The position numbers and the translations under genes are program-made. Shown one piece after another: positions 15,429 through 22,026 of a DNA stretch of 64,000 nucleotides. Within the stretch, counting starts at the first letter, position 1, and every line of letters begins with the position of its first letter. This DNA is from Thermalbibacter longus (GTDB lineage Bacteria > Chloroflexota > Chloroflexia > Thermomicrobiales > Thermomicrobiaceae), in the NCBI RefSeq assembly GCF_023806485.1, contig NZ_JAMSLR010000004.1, positions 310,001 to 374,000 of the forward strand, read 5' to 3'. The notes beneath the pieces were generated by a model. It worked only from the letters and a program-made list of their open reading frames with translations. It was not told the origin of the DNA and ran no database searches.

Positions 15429-17312
15429 ATGCGGGACCGATCAGCGTTCGACGAGCTTCTGGAGGCAGCGAGTGAGGGGCGGCTGACCCGGCGCGATGTG
15501 TTGAAGCGGGGAGCCGCGGTGGGACTGAGTGCCTCGATGCTCGCCACCTTGCTGGCGGCTTGCGCCCGCGAGGAAGCTGCACCGACCCAGGAACCGGCTG
15601 GGCAGACGCCCGTGGCTGCCCAGACGCCGGCAGCCGCTCAGACGCCACAGGCGGCTCCGACTGAGCAGCCTGCGGCGCAGCGCGGCGGCGGCGGCGAGCT
15701 GCGACTACTCTGGTGGCAGGCACCGACCATCCTGAATGCTCACCTCTCGAGCGGGACGAAGGATTTCGATGCCTCGCGCGTCGTCCTCGAGCCGCTGGCC
15801 GATCTGGACATCAATGGGAACCTGATCCCGATCCTCGCCGACGAGCCACTGCCCAGCCTCGAGAACGGAATGGTCTCACCGGACGGTCTGAGCGTGACCT
15901 GGAAGCTTCGGCAGAGTGTGAAGTGGCACGATGGCACGCCATTTACTGCCCGGGATGTCAAGTTCACATTCGACTACCTCTCGAACCCTGAGACCGCAGC
16001 TACGACCTTCGGCACATACGACCCAGTCCAGTCGGTCGAGGTGGTAGACGAGTACACCGTGAAGGTCAACTTTAAGCAGCCGTGGGCGGCGTGGTTCGAG
16101 ATCTTCACTGGGCCTGATGGGATGATCGTGCCGGAGCACGCCCTGAAGGACTATGTCGGGGCGAAGGCGAAGGACGCGCCGTTCAACCTCCAGCCGATCG
16201 GCACCGGGCCCTACAAGGTGAAGTCGTTCACGCCGGGTGACGTCGTGGTCTACGAGATCAACCAGGACTACTGGGAACCAGGCAAGCCGTTCTTCGACAC
16301 CATCACCCTCAAGGGCGGTGGGGACGCGGCCAGCGCGGCGCGAGCTGTGCTCCAGACCGGTGAGATGGACTATGCCTGGAACATCCAGGTCGAGCCGACG
16401 ATCCTCAAGCAGATGGAGGCCGCTGGTCTCGGAAAGATCCAGTCGACCTTCGGTGGTGGCACGGAGCGAATCGAGATCATGCATGCCGATCCTCAGACTG
16501 AGGTGAACGGCGAGAAGGCGCACTATACCGTGCCACACCCGCACTTCAAGGAACTGAAGGTACGCCAGGCGCTGGCCCTCGCGATCCAGCGGGACGTGAT
16601 CGCCGAGCAGCTCTACGGCCCCGGCGGGAGCGCTACCGCGCTGACGCTCAACGAGAACAAGCAGTTCATGCCGCAGGATCTCACCTGGGAGTTCAACCTG
16701 GAGAAGGCCGCTCAGCTCCTCGACGAGGTCGGAGCCGCACCTGGCCCAGATGGCATTCGGGTTCTCAACGGCCGCCGGATGGACTGGCTGTGGATGACCT
16801 CGATCAACGCGGTGCGGCAGAAGACCCAGGAGATCGTCAAGGCGGCGCTGGCCCAGATCGGGATCAACATCCAGATCAAGGCGGTCGATGCCGCGGTATT
16901 CTTCTCCGGTGACCCCGGTAACCCGGACACCCTCAACCGCGGCGAGTACGACCTCGGTATGTGGACGAACAGCTCCGGTCTCTTCCCGATCATCTGGTAC
17001 AAGCGCTATCTCTCCCGCAATCCTGAGACCGATATCGCCCAGCGATCCAACGACTGGCATACCCCCAACGTGATCCGTTACCAGAACGAGGAGTTCAACC
17101 GGCTCTATACCCAGGTCGAGCAGGAGATCGACCCGGACAAGTACACGCCGCTCTTTCTCGACATGCAGCGGCTCGTGGTCAACGACGTCGCGGAGATAGG
17201 CATCATCGCCCGGAACAGCGTCGCGGTCGTGTCGAATAAATTGACCGGAATCAACCCGACGCCGTACGCGTCCGACCTCTGGGACGTCAAGAACTGGAGA
17301 CGGGAGGGATAG
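15429..17312 (+). CDS. ABC transporter substrate-binding protein, family 5 (peptide/nickel type)
   Basis: A 627-residue exported binding protein. Residues 21-45 combine a twin-arginine motif (TRRDVLKRGAAVG) with a lipobox ending at Cys45 (LLAAC), so it is probably a Tat-exported lipoprotein. A Gln/Pro/Ala/Thr-rich linker follows to about residue 85. The SBP_bac_5 domain shows WKLRQSVKWHDGTPFTARDV, the family signature, and later GTGPYKV and VRQALALAIQRDVI. The ATG at 15429 has AGGAGG upstream; GTG 15426 is an alternative. Permease and ATPase genes are absent; a terminator follows at 17353-17389, so the binding protein is expressed alone here. The ligand (peptide, sugar or other) is not deducible. 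Confidence 0.9.
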   Translation: MRDRSAFDELLEAASEGRLTRRDVLKRGAAVGLSASMLATLLAACAREEAAPTQEPAGQTPVAAQTPAAAQTPQAAPTEQPAAQRGGGGELRLLWWQAPTILNAHLSSGTKDFDASRVVLEPLADLDINGNLIPILADEPLPSLENGMVSPDGLSVTWKLRQSVKWHDGTPFTARDVKFTFDYLSNPETAATTFGTYDPVQSVEVVDEYTVKVNFKQPWAAWFEIFTGPDGMIVPEHALKDYVGAKAKDAPFNLQPIGTGPYKVKSFTPGDVVVYEINQDYWEPGKPFFDTITLKGGGDAASAARAVLQTGEMDYAWNIQVEPTILKQMEAAGLGKIQSTFGGGTERIEIMHADPQTEVNGEKAHYTVPHPHFKELKVRQALALAIQRDVIAEQLYGPGGSATALTLNENKQFMPQDLTWEFNLEKAAQLLDEVGAAPGPDGIRVLNGRRMDWLWMTSINAVRQKTQEIVKAALAQIGINIQIKAVDAAVFFSGDPGNPDTLNRGEYDLGMWTNSSGLFPIIWYKRYLSRNPETDIAQRSNDWHTPNVIRYQNEEFNRLYTQVEQEIDPDKYTPLFLDMQRLVVNDVAEIGIIARNSVAVVSNKLTGINPTPYASDLWDVKNWRREG

Positions 17313-17352
17313 CGAGTCCGGGAATCGTTGCGAGTTATCCGAGCCGCGGGAG

Positions 17353-17389
17353 GCCCGGCAGGGGCTCGGGCTTCGGGCCCCTGCCGGGC
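17353..17389. terminator. Bidirectional 13-bp GC terminator hairpin
   Basis: GCCCGGCAGGGGC (17353-17365) pairs perfectly with GCCCCTGCCGGGC (17377-17389). It lies between the converging ABC binding-protein gene and asd. No U-tract is present on either strand. Confidence 0.6.
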
Positions 17390-17404
17390 GCATTCGGTCC
17401 GACT

Positions 17405-18460
17405 TCAGTCGAGCCAGCCCTCGCGGAGGAGCAGCTCCGCATTCAGCACCGACGCGCCAGCCGCGCCGCGGATGGTGTTGTGACCCAGCACGACGAAGCG
17501 GACATCGAAGACGGGGCAGGGGCGCACCCGGCCAACGACCGATGCCATGCCTCGCTCGACGTCGCGGTCGAGCACGGGCTGTGGCCGGTCTAGCTGATCA
17601 AGCACCACGACAGGTCGCGCCGGCGCCGTCGGCAGGCCGAGCTCTTGCGGCCGAGCGCGGAACTCGGCTAGCACCCGGGCGACCTCGTCCGGTGAGGCTG
17701 GCTGCGCCAGCTTGAGGCTGACCGTCTCGGTATGCCCATCGCGTACCGGTACCCGATTGCAGTGCGCGCTCAGCGTAATGGGCGCATCCAGGAAGCGGCC
17801 GTCTTCCCAGCGTCCGAGAATCTTGCGCGACTCGCTCTCGATCTTCTCTTCCTCACCGCCGATGTAGGGGATCACGTTGTCGATCAGGTCGAGCGAGGGC
17901 ACACCAGGGTAGCCGGCTCCTGAGGCGGCCTGCAGCGTGGTGACGATTCCCTGCTCGATGCCGAACGCATCCTGGATCGGCTTGAGTGCCAGCACCAGGT
18001 GGATGGTCGAGCAGTTGGGGTTGGCGACGATAAAGCCGTCCCGCCAGCCGCGCTCGCGGCGCTGGCGCTCGATGGCGGCCGCGTGGTCTGGGTTCACTTC
18101 GGGGATCATGAGGGGCACATCGGGGTCCATCCGGTGATCGCGAGCGTTGGTGAACACGCGTTTGCCTTCGGCCGCCAGGCCCTCCTCGATCGGGCCGGCC
18201 AGCCCGCCGGGGAGGGCCGAGAAGACGACGGTGCTGTGCAGCGGCTCCTCGTAGTGCTTGACCTTGAGTCCACGCACCTCGTCCGGCGGGGCGCTACTGA
18301 CTCGCCAGTCGCACGCTTCCCAGTACGGCTTGCCAGCCGAGCGCTCGCTGCCGACCAGCTCGGCTATCCTGAACCAGGGATGCCCGGCGAGGAGCTGCAC
18401 GAACCGTTGCCCCACGCTGCCTGTCGCGCCGAGAATCGCGACGTCGATCCGATCGCTCAC
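17405..18460 (-). CDS. asd: Aspartate-semialdehyde dehydrogenase
   Basis: A 351-residue NADPH-dependent enzyme reducing aspartyl-phosphate to aspartate semialdehyde, the branch point to Thr, Met, Ile, Lys and diaminopimelate. The N-terminal ILGATGSVGQRFV is the nucleotide-binding loop, VANPNCSTIHLVLAL holds the catalytic Cys, and ITLSAHCNRVPVRDGHTE the substrate/His region. This is the archaeal/fungal-like ASADH subgroup judging from NPNCSTI and SAHCNRVPV. GTG 18460 is the start because AAGGAGG lies nine bases upstream; the open frame to 18529 overlaps the attenuator. It is preceded on its own strand by a strong promoter and a Thr-codon leader with terminator, and diverges from hom. Confidence 0.92.
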   Translation of the reverse strand: MSDRIDVAILGATGSVGQRFVQLLAGHPWFRIAELVGSERSAGKPYWEACDWRVSSAPPDEVRGLKVKHYEEPLHSTVVFSALPGGLAGPIEEGLAAEGKRVFTNARDHRMDPDVPLMIPEVNPDHAAAIERQRRERGWRDGFIVANPNCSTIHLVLALKPIQDAFGIEQGIVTTLQAASGAGYPGVPSLDLIDNVIPYIGGEEEKIESESRKILGRWEDGRFLDAPITLSAHCNRVPVRDGHTETVSLKLAQPASPDEVARVLAEFRARPQELGLPTAPARPVVVLDQLDRPQPVLDRDVERGMASVVGRVRPCPVFDVRFVVLGHNTIRGAAGASVLNAELLLREGWLD

Positions 18461-18503
18461 GGGTTTTGTCCTCCTTCCCGGCCGCGGCGACCGGCCGCTG
18501 GCC

Positions 18504-18543
18504 AAAACAAAACCGGCAGAGGCGCTCACCTCTGCCGGCGTAC
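18504..18543 (-). terminator. Attenuator terminator of asd with competing antiterminator arm
   Basis: On the minus strand GCCGGCAGAGG (18539-18529) pairs with CCTCTGCCGG (18522-18513) across a six-base loop, followed by TTTTGTTTT (18512-18504): a textbook intrinsic terminator placed between the asd promoter and its coding start. The 5' arm overlaps GTACGCCGGC (18543-18534), which is a perfect 10-bp complement of GCCGGCGTAC (18594-18585) in the leader ORF just after its Thr codons, so antitermination and termination exclude each other. Confidence 0.8.
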
Positions 18544-18544
18544 T

Positions 18545-18690
18545 GCCTATCGGGACTCAGCGCATCAGGTGGCGCCGCCCGCCCGTACGCCGGCGGGCGT
18601 AGTAGTCATCTCGAACCCGGTGCGCTGCGCGGGATGCCACACGGCCTATCCGCTCTCCCTGCTTGCCTACGGCGCCGCCAGCCCGTACGC
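18545..18690 (-). repeat. Imperfect direct repeat in the asd leader, period about 100 bases
   Basis: Two copies of about 46 bases, 18545-18590 and 18644-18690. Read on the plus strand each begins GCCTATC and ends GGCGCCGCC(C/A)GCCCGTACGC (19 of 20 identical); the ~20 bases between differ. Both lie in the transcribed leader and both carry the GTAC-centred segment involved in the antiterminator pairing. Confidence 0.6.
18565..18642 (-). CDS. Threonine-rich leader peptide of asd
   Basis: A 25-residue frame from GTG 18642 to TGA 18567-18565, with AGGGAG about ten bases upstream. It carries five Thr codons, three of them consecutive (ACT ACT ACG at 18606-18598) directly after an internal ATG (18609) and directly before the antiterminator arm at 18594-18585; the last sense codon is also Thr. 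Threonine is an end product of the pathway that asd serves. The arrangement is that of enterobacterial thr-type attenuation. Confidence 0.6.
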   Translation of the reverse strand: MWHPAQRTGFEMTTTPAGVRAGGAT

Positions 18691-18708
18691 TGTCAGCGCC
18701 TCGCAGAC

Positions 18709-18737
18709 ACTCTAGCAGGGCACCGGAGGGGCGTCAA
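18709..18737 (-). promoter_or_regulatory. asd promoter
   Basis: On the minus strand TTGACG (18737-18732), 17 bases, TAGAGT (18714-18709), with TGC just before the -10. Transcription would start near 18702, leaving a leader of about 240 bases. Confidence 0.75.
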
Positions 18738-18769
18738 GTGGCTGAATCGGGACATGGGAGGGGGAAAGC

Positions 18770-19771
18770 ATGACGAACCGGGAGGTCGGAATCGCGCTGC
18801 TCGGAGTCGGTACCGTCGGCGGGGCCGTGGCCAGGACGATCGCTGAGCAGCGCGATGTGATCGAAGCGCGCTCGGGCATCCGCCTGGTGGTGCGGCGGGC
18901 GATGGCCCGCTCGACCGAGCGCGTGGTTCAGGCTGGGCTGCCTGTGGAGGTGGCGACGACGAAGATCGAGGAGGTGATCGGCGACGACGGGGTGGACGTT
19001 GTGGTCGAAGCGATGGGGGGCGAGGAGCCAGCCGCGACCTACATGCGACTGGCCCTAGAGTCGGGAAAACACGTCGTCACCGCGAACAAGGAGGCGCTAT
19101 CCAAGCATTTCGCCGGCCTCGTTGCCACGGCGCGGTCGTCCGGCCGGGCGCTGCTGTTCGAGGCTAGTGTCGGAGGCGGCATCCCGTTGATGGCTAGCTT
19201 GCGCCAGATCCTGGCGGTCAACCGAATCACCCGGATCCGCGGCATCGTCAACGGCACCACGAACTACATTCTGACGCAGATGGCTGAGCGGGGAGCCACC
19301 TACGCCGAGGCTCTTCGGGAGGCCCAGCAGCTCGGCTACGCTGAGCCCGATCCGACAGCCGATGTCGAGGGTTACGACGCGGCCTACAAGCTGGCCATTC
19401 TGGCCTCGCTGGCGGCCGGGAGGCACATCCGGCCTGAACGGGTCGACCGGACCGGGATCACAGGGGTGACACCGGAGCAAGTGGCCGAGGCGGGGGCGCG
19501 GGGTGGAGCGATCAAGCTGATCGCGGGCGCGGAGCTGGACGCTGAGGGGTGGCGGCTGCGCGTCGGGCCGGAGTTCGTGCCCGGCGATCACCTGCTGGCG
19601 CATGTGCGCCTCAACTACAACGCGATGGAGATCACCGGCGATCGTGTGGGGCCGGTAGTGCTCTACGGCCAGGGGGCCGGGCCTCAACCGACTGCCAGCG
19701 CGATCGTCAGCGACATCGTCGACGCCGTCCGCTTCGGGGCGGTCCTCACACCTGAGATCGCACCGGAATAG
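18770..19771 (+). CDS. hom: Homoserine dehydrogenase (short form without ACT domain)
   Basis: A 333-residue NAD(P)-dependent enzyme converting aspartate semialdehyde to homoserine. The nucleotide-binding loop LLGVGTVGGAVAR is at residues ~10-22, VVVEAMGGEEPA and VTANKEALSKH follow, and VNGTTNYILTQM with GYAEPDPTADVEGYDAAYK forms the catalytic core including the proton-relay Lys. The protein ends about 100 residues earlier than the common ~430-residue form; the C-terminal ACT domain that gives threonine inhibition is missing, so control may rest on transcription elsewhere. ATG 18770 has GGAGGGGG upstream. It diverges from asd across the attenuator region and converges on metX. Confidence 0.92.
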   Translation: MTNREVGIALLGVGTVGGAVARTIAEQRDVIEARSGIRLVVRRAMARSTERVVQAGLPVEVATTKIEEVIGDDGVDVVVEAMGGEEPAATYMRLALESGKHVVTANKEALSKHFAGLVATARSSGRALLFEASVGGGIPLMASLRQILAVNRITRIRGIVNGTTNYILTQMAERGATYAEALREAQQLGYAEPDPTADVEGYDAAYKLAILASLAAGRHIRPERVDRTGITGVTPEQVAEAGARGGAIKLIAGAELDAEGWRLRVGPEFVPGDHLLAHVRLNYNAMEITGDRVGPVVLYGQGAGPQPTASAIVSDIVDAVRFGAVLTPEIAPE

Positions 19772-19797
19772 CCAGCGGTCGCCCCGGATGAGCGAGG

Positions 19798-20913
19798 TCA
19801 AGGCTGGTCGAGGAACTCCTGGATGACCGGGCCGATCTGGTCGAAATCCTTGAGGAAGGCGTCGTGCCCGTTCGGCGAGTCGAGCTCCCAGTACTCGGCG
19901 TCCTTACCGAGACGTCGCAGCCGCTCGACCAGGTCGCGCACCTGGGCCGGCCAGAACAGAATGTCGGAGCTGATCCCGATACCGAGCAACCGGGCTCGAA
20001 TCCGAGCGAGCCCGGCGTCGTACCCACCGCGGCCTCGACCGAGATCGTGAGAGTCCATAGCCCGAGTCAGGTAGAGGTAGCTGTTGGCGTCGAAGCGACG
20101 TACCAGCTTCTCGCCCTGGTAGTGGAGGTAGCCCTCGACATCGTAGCGGCAGAGGAATTCCGGCCAGGCCGTGTAGCGCGCCTCCTCGCGCCGGTTGAAG
20201 CGGGCGGTCATGAGCTCGTCGGACTGGTAGGTGATCACGCCGAGCATCCGGGCAATGGCCAGGCCGGTCGCCGGCCCCTCGCCGTCCTCGTACTCGCCGT
20301 TCTTCCAGGCTGGATCGAGCATGATCGCCCGCCGCTGCACCTCGTTGTAGGCGATGCCCTGGTCGCTGAAGCGGCCACCGACCGCGATCGGGATCACGCG
20401 CTCCACGCGCTGCGGGAACATCGCCGCCCACTCCAGCGCCTGCATGCCGCCGAGCGAGCCCCCGAGCACGGCGTGCAGCCGCTCGATGCCGAGGTAGTCG
20501 AGGAGGCGGGCCTGCGCGGCCACGATGTCGCGTACGGTGATGTACGGGAAGCGGAGATTGTAGCGGTGACCTGTCTGCGGGTCGATCGAGCGCGGGCCGG
20601 TGGAGCCGTAGCAACTGCCGAGGATGTTGGGGCAGATCACGAAGTACCGGTCGGTATCGATGGGACAACCCGGGCCGACCATAGGATCCCACCAGCCCGG
20701 GGTGTCTCCGGGAAAGTGCGGCGTAACGTGGCTATTTCCGGTGAGCGCGTGAGCGATCAGCACCACATTGTCACGCCGCGGGCTCAGCGTGCCCCAGGTC
20801 TCAAAGGCGATCTCGACCACCGGGAGCACTGCCCCGTGCTCGGTGACGAAGGGGTGCTCCGGCGTGGCGATCCTGGCGATCTGAACGGTACAGGGGGCGG
20901 TGGTTACGGTCAT
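19798..20913 (-). CDS. metX: Homoserine O-acetyltransferase
   Basis: A 371-residue alpha/beta-hydrolase-fold acyltransferase that activates homoserine for methionine synthesis. The nucleophile elbow GGSLGGMQALEW, the oxyanion/substrate segments ALTGNSH and NILGSCYGSTGP, and the late catalytic Asp and His (SPNGHDAFL) are visible. Acetyl rather than succinyl transfer is assumed from the family name and not proven from sequence. ATG 20913 follows GGAGGG. The minus-strand leader holds a SAM-I riboswitch with terminator, so expression should fall when SAM is plentiful. No metY/metZ gene is adjacent. Confidence 0.92.
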   Translation of the reverse strand: MTVTTAPCTVQIARIATPEHPFVTEHGAVLPVVEIAFETWGTLSPRRDNVVLIAHALTGNSHVTPHFPGDTPGWWDPMVGPGCPIDTDRYFVICPNILGSCYGSTGPRSIDPQTGHRYNLRFPYITVRDIVAAQARLLDYLGIERLHAVLGGSLGGMQALEWAAMFPQRVERVIPIAVGGRFSDQGIAYNEVQRRAIMLDPAWKNGEYEDGEGPATGLAIARMLGVITYQSDELMTARFNRREEARYTAWPEFLCRYDVEGYLHYQGEKLVRRFDANSYLYLTRAMDSHDLGRGRGGYDAGLARIRARLLGIGISSDILFWPAQVRDLVERLRRLGKDAEYWELDSPNGHDAFLKDFDQIGPVIQEFLDQP

Positions 20914-21059
20914 TCGTTCGACCCTCCGGCTCCGTGGCGGCCTCCCCTGGCCGCGCGTCTTTCCCTAGGAAAGCCATTCTTTGCGTGAACGCTCTCCCCC
21001 GAGCGGCGCACCGTCGCGCCGCTCTCGAAGGCCGCTCAGTTGTCCGGTGTGGAGGGATC

Positions 21060-21203
21060 AAAAAACCTCCACGCAAGGTGGAGGGCTTCTCACTTACCGC
21101 GCTCATCGTGCGGAGCTCCGCTCCGCCGGCATTGGCACCTGGCGCATGCGCGCTGGTTGCCGGGCTTCCTCGGGCCGTTCCCTCCACCACTCTGGATGAG
21201 CGC
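21060..21203 (-). ncRNA. SAM-I (S-box) riboswitch with intrinsic terminator, upstream of metX
   Basis: On the minus strand the aptamer is closed by a 9-bp P1, GCGCTCATC (21203-21195) with GATGAGCGC (21107-21099). Between the arms lie the conserved S-box elements CAGAGTGGTGGAGGGA, GGCCC...GAAGCCCGGCAACC and GGTGCCAATGCC. A terminator, CCTCCAC (21084-21078)/GTGGAGG (21072-21066) with TTTTTT (21065-21060), follows. A promoter precedes it at 21231-21259. The metX start lies about 150 bases beyond the terminator. Confidence 0.95.
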
Positions 21204-21230
21204 CGGCGTTCTCTTGCGTTGTTGCTGCCG

Positions 21231-21259
21231 AAGATAGCATCTTTTCCGGCTCGTGTCAA
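21231..21259 (-). promoter_or_regulatory. metX promoter
   Basis: On the minus strand TTGACA (21259-21254), 17 bases, TATCTT (21236-21231), with TGC before the -10. Transcription starts about 20 bases before the riboswitch. Confidence 0.75.
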
Positions 21260-21495
21260 GGGTTTTCACGGCGATGGGAGCGACAGTCTTGCTCGTTGTA
21301 TCGCGTCCTGTTCCATCGCCGCTAGCAAGCGCGGAACCAAAGCCCCGCGCTCAGTTCGAACGCTGGCAGAAGCTATCTCGGGAACCATCTCACGGCCGGG
21401 GCAGTAGAGAACGACGACCGGGCGGCAGTTTCGGGGCTGGGCAAGGACCGGCCGACTCGCACTGGCAAGAAAGGATTCCCGCCCGCACTTCTTGG
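21260..21495. other. Non-coding stretch between the metX promoter and the RNase H-like gene
   Basis: I see no gene, hairpin or promoter that I can support here. Together with the metX leader it makes a 582-base interval (20914-21495) without a protein gene. Confidence 0.4.
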
Positions 21496-21921
21496 CTAGT
21501 GGCCGAGCACGGCGACGATCTCCCGGCGTGGCCTCCAGGAGATCTCGACCCGGCCGAAGCGCTGGAGCAGGGCGCGCGCCCGCTGGTACAGCGGCTTGAG
21601 GTGAGGCTGGCGAACCCTCCATCGCCCGCTCATCTGCTCGGCCATGAGCTGGCTATCGGTGACGATGGCGAGCGAAAGCCGTTCTGGCGACCAGCCGTGC
21701 TCCAGCGCATGGGCTAGAGCGGCTTCTAGGGCTGCGATCAGCGTACGGTATTCGGCCTGGTTGTTGGTGACCTGGTCGCCGAACTCCAGCCGCACGATCT
21801 CCTCGTGCCCCTCGCGATCGGCGAGTCGAAAGCTCCCGTAGCCACGACCGGGGTTGCCGAGCGAGCCACCATCCACGAGCAGGCTCAGATCTGCTCGAGA
21901 ATCCGATCTCTCCGTCATCAC
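21496..21921 (-). CDS. RNase HI-family protein (reverse-transcriptase-like RNase H fold)
   Basis: A 141-residue RNase H-fold protein. The first catalytic Asp is in LLVDGGSLGNPGRG (about residue 17), the Glu in TNNQAEYRTLIAAL (about residue 56) and the second Asp in IVTDSQLMAEQM (about residue 87). The usual final acidic residue (as in REEN.EAD.LA) is not seen: the protein ends WRPRREIVAVLGH. It may be a natural short ending in this lineage, or the tail may be altered (see rejected items). It probably removes RNA from RNA-DNA hybrids. It lies downstream of the EF-G paralogue on the same strand, with 105 bases between. Confidence 0.75.
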   Translation of the reverse strand: MMTERSDSRADLSLLVDGGSLGNPGRGYGSFRLADREGHEEIVRLEFGDQVTNNQAEYRTLIAALEAALAHALEHGWSPERLSLAIVTDSQLMAEQMSGRWRVRQPHLKPLYQRARALLQRFGRVEISWRPRREIVAVLGH

Positions 21922-22026
21922 AGGGATACCCTTCGTTCGACGCGCAGCCGCCTGCGCAGACTGCGCAGCAACCGAACGGGCGCGGAGTGCCCGCGCCCGG
22001 TGAAACGAAAGCAGGAGTCGCGCCGC

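Noticed and set aside
21440-21530. Possible frameshift at the 3' end of the RNase H-like gene: another frame reads RPLAKKC, similar to the usual AD.LAKK ending
   Set aside because: The catalytic Asp is not restored in that frame (Arg instead), and a short C-terminus ending in VLGH may be normal for this lineage. A comparison with orthologues would decide; I keep the intact 141-residue reading.
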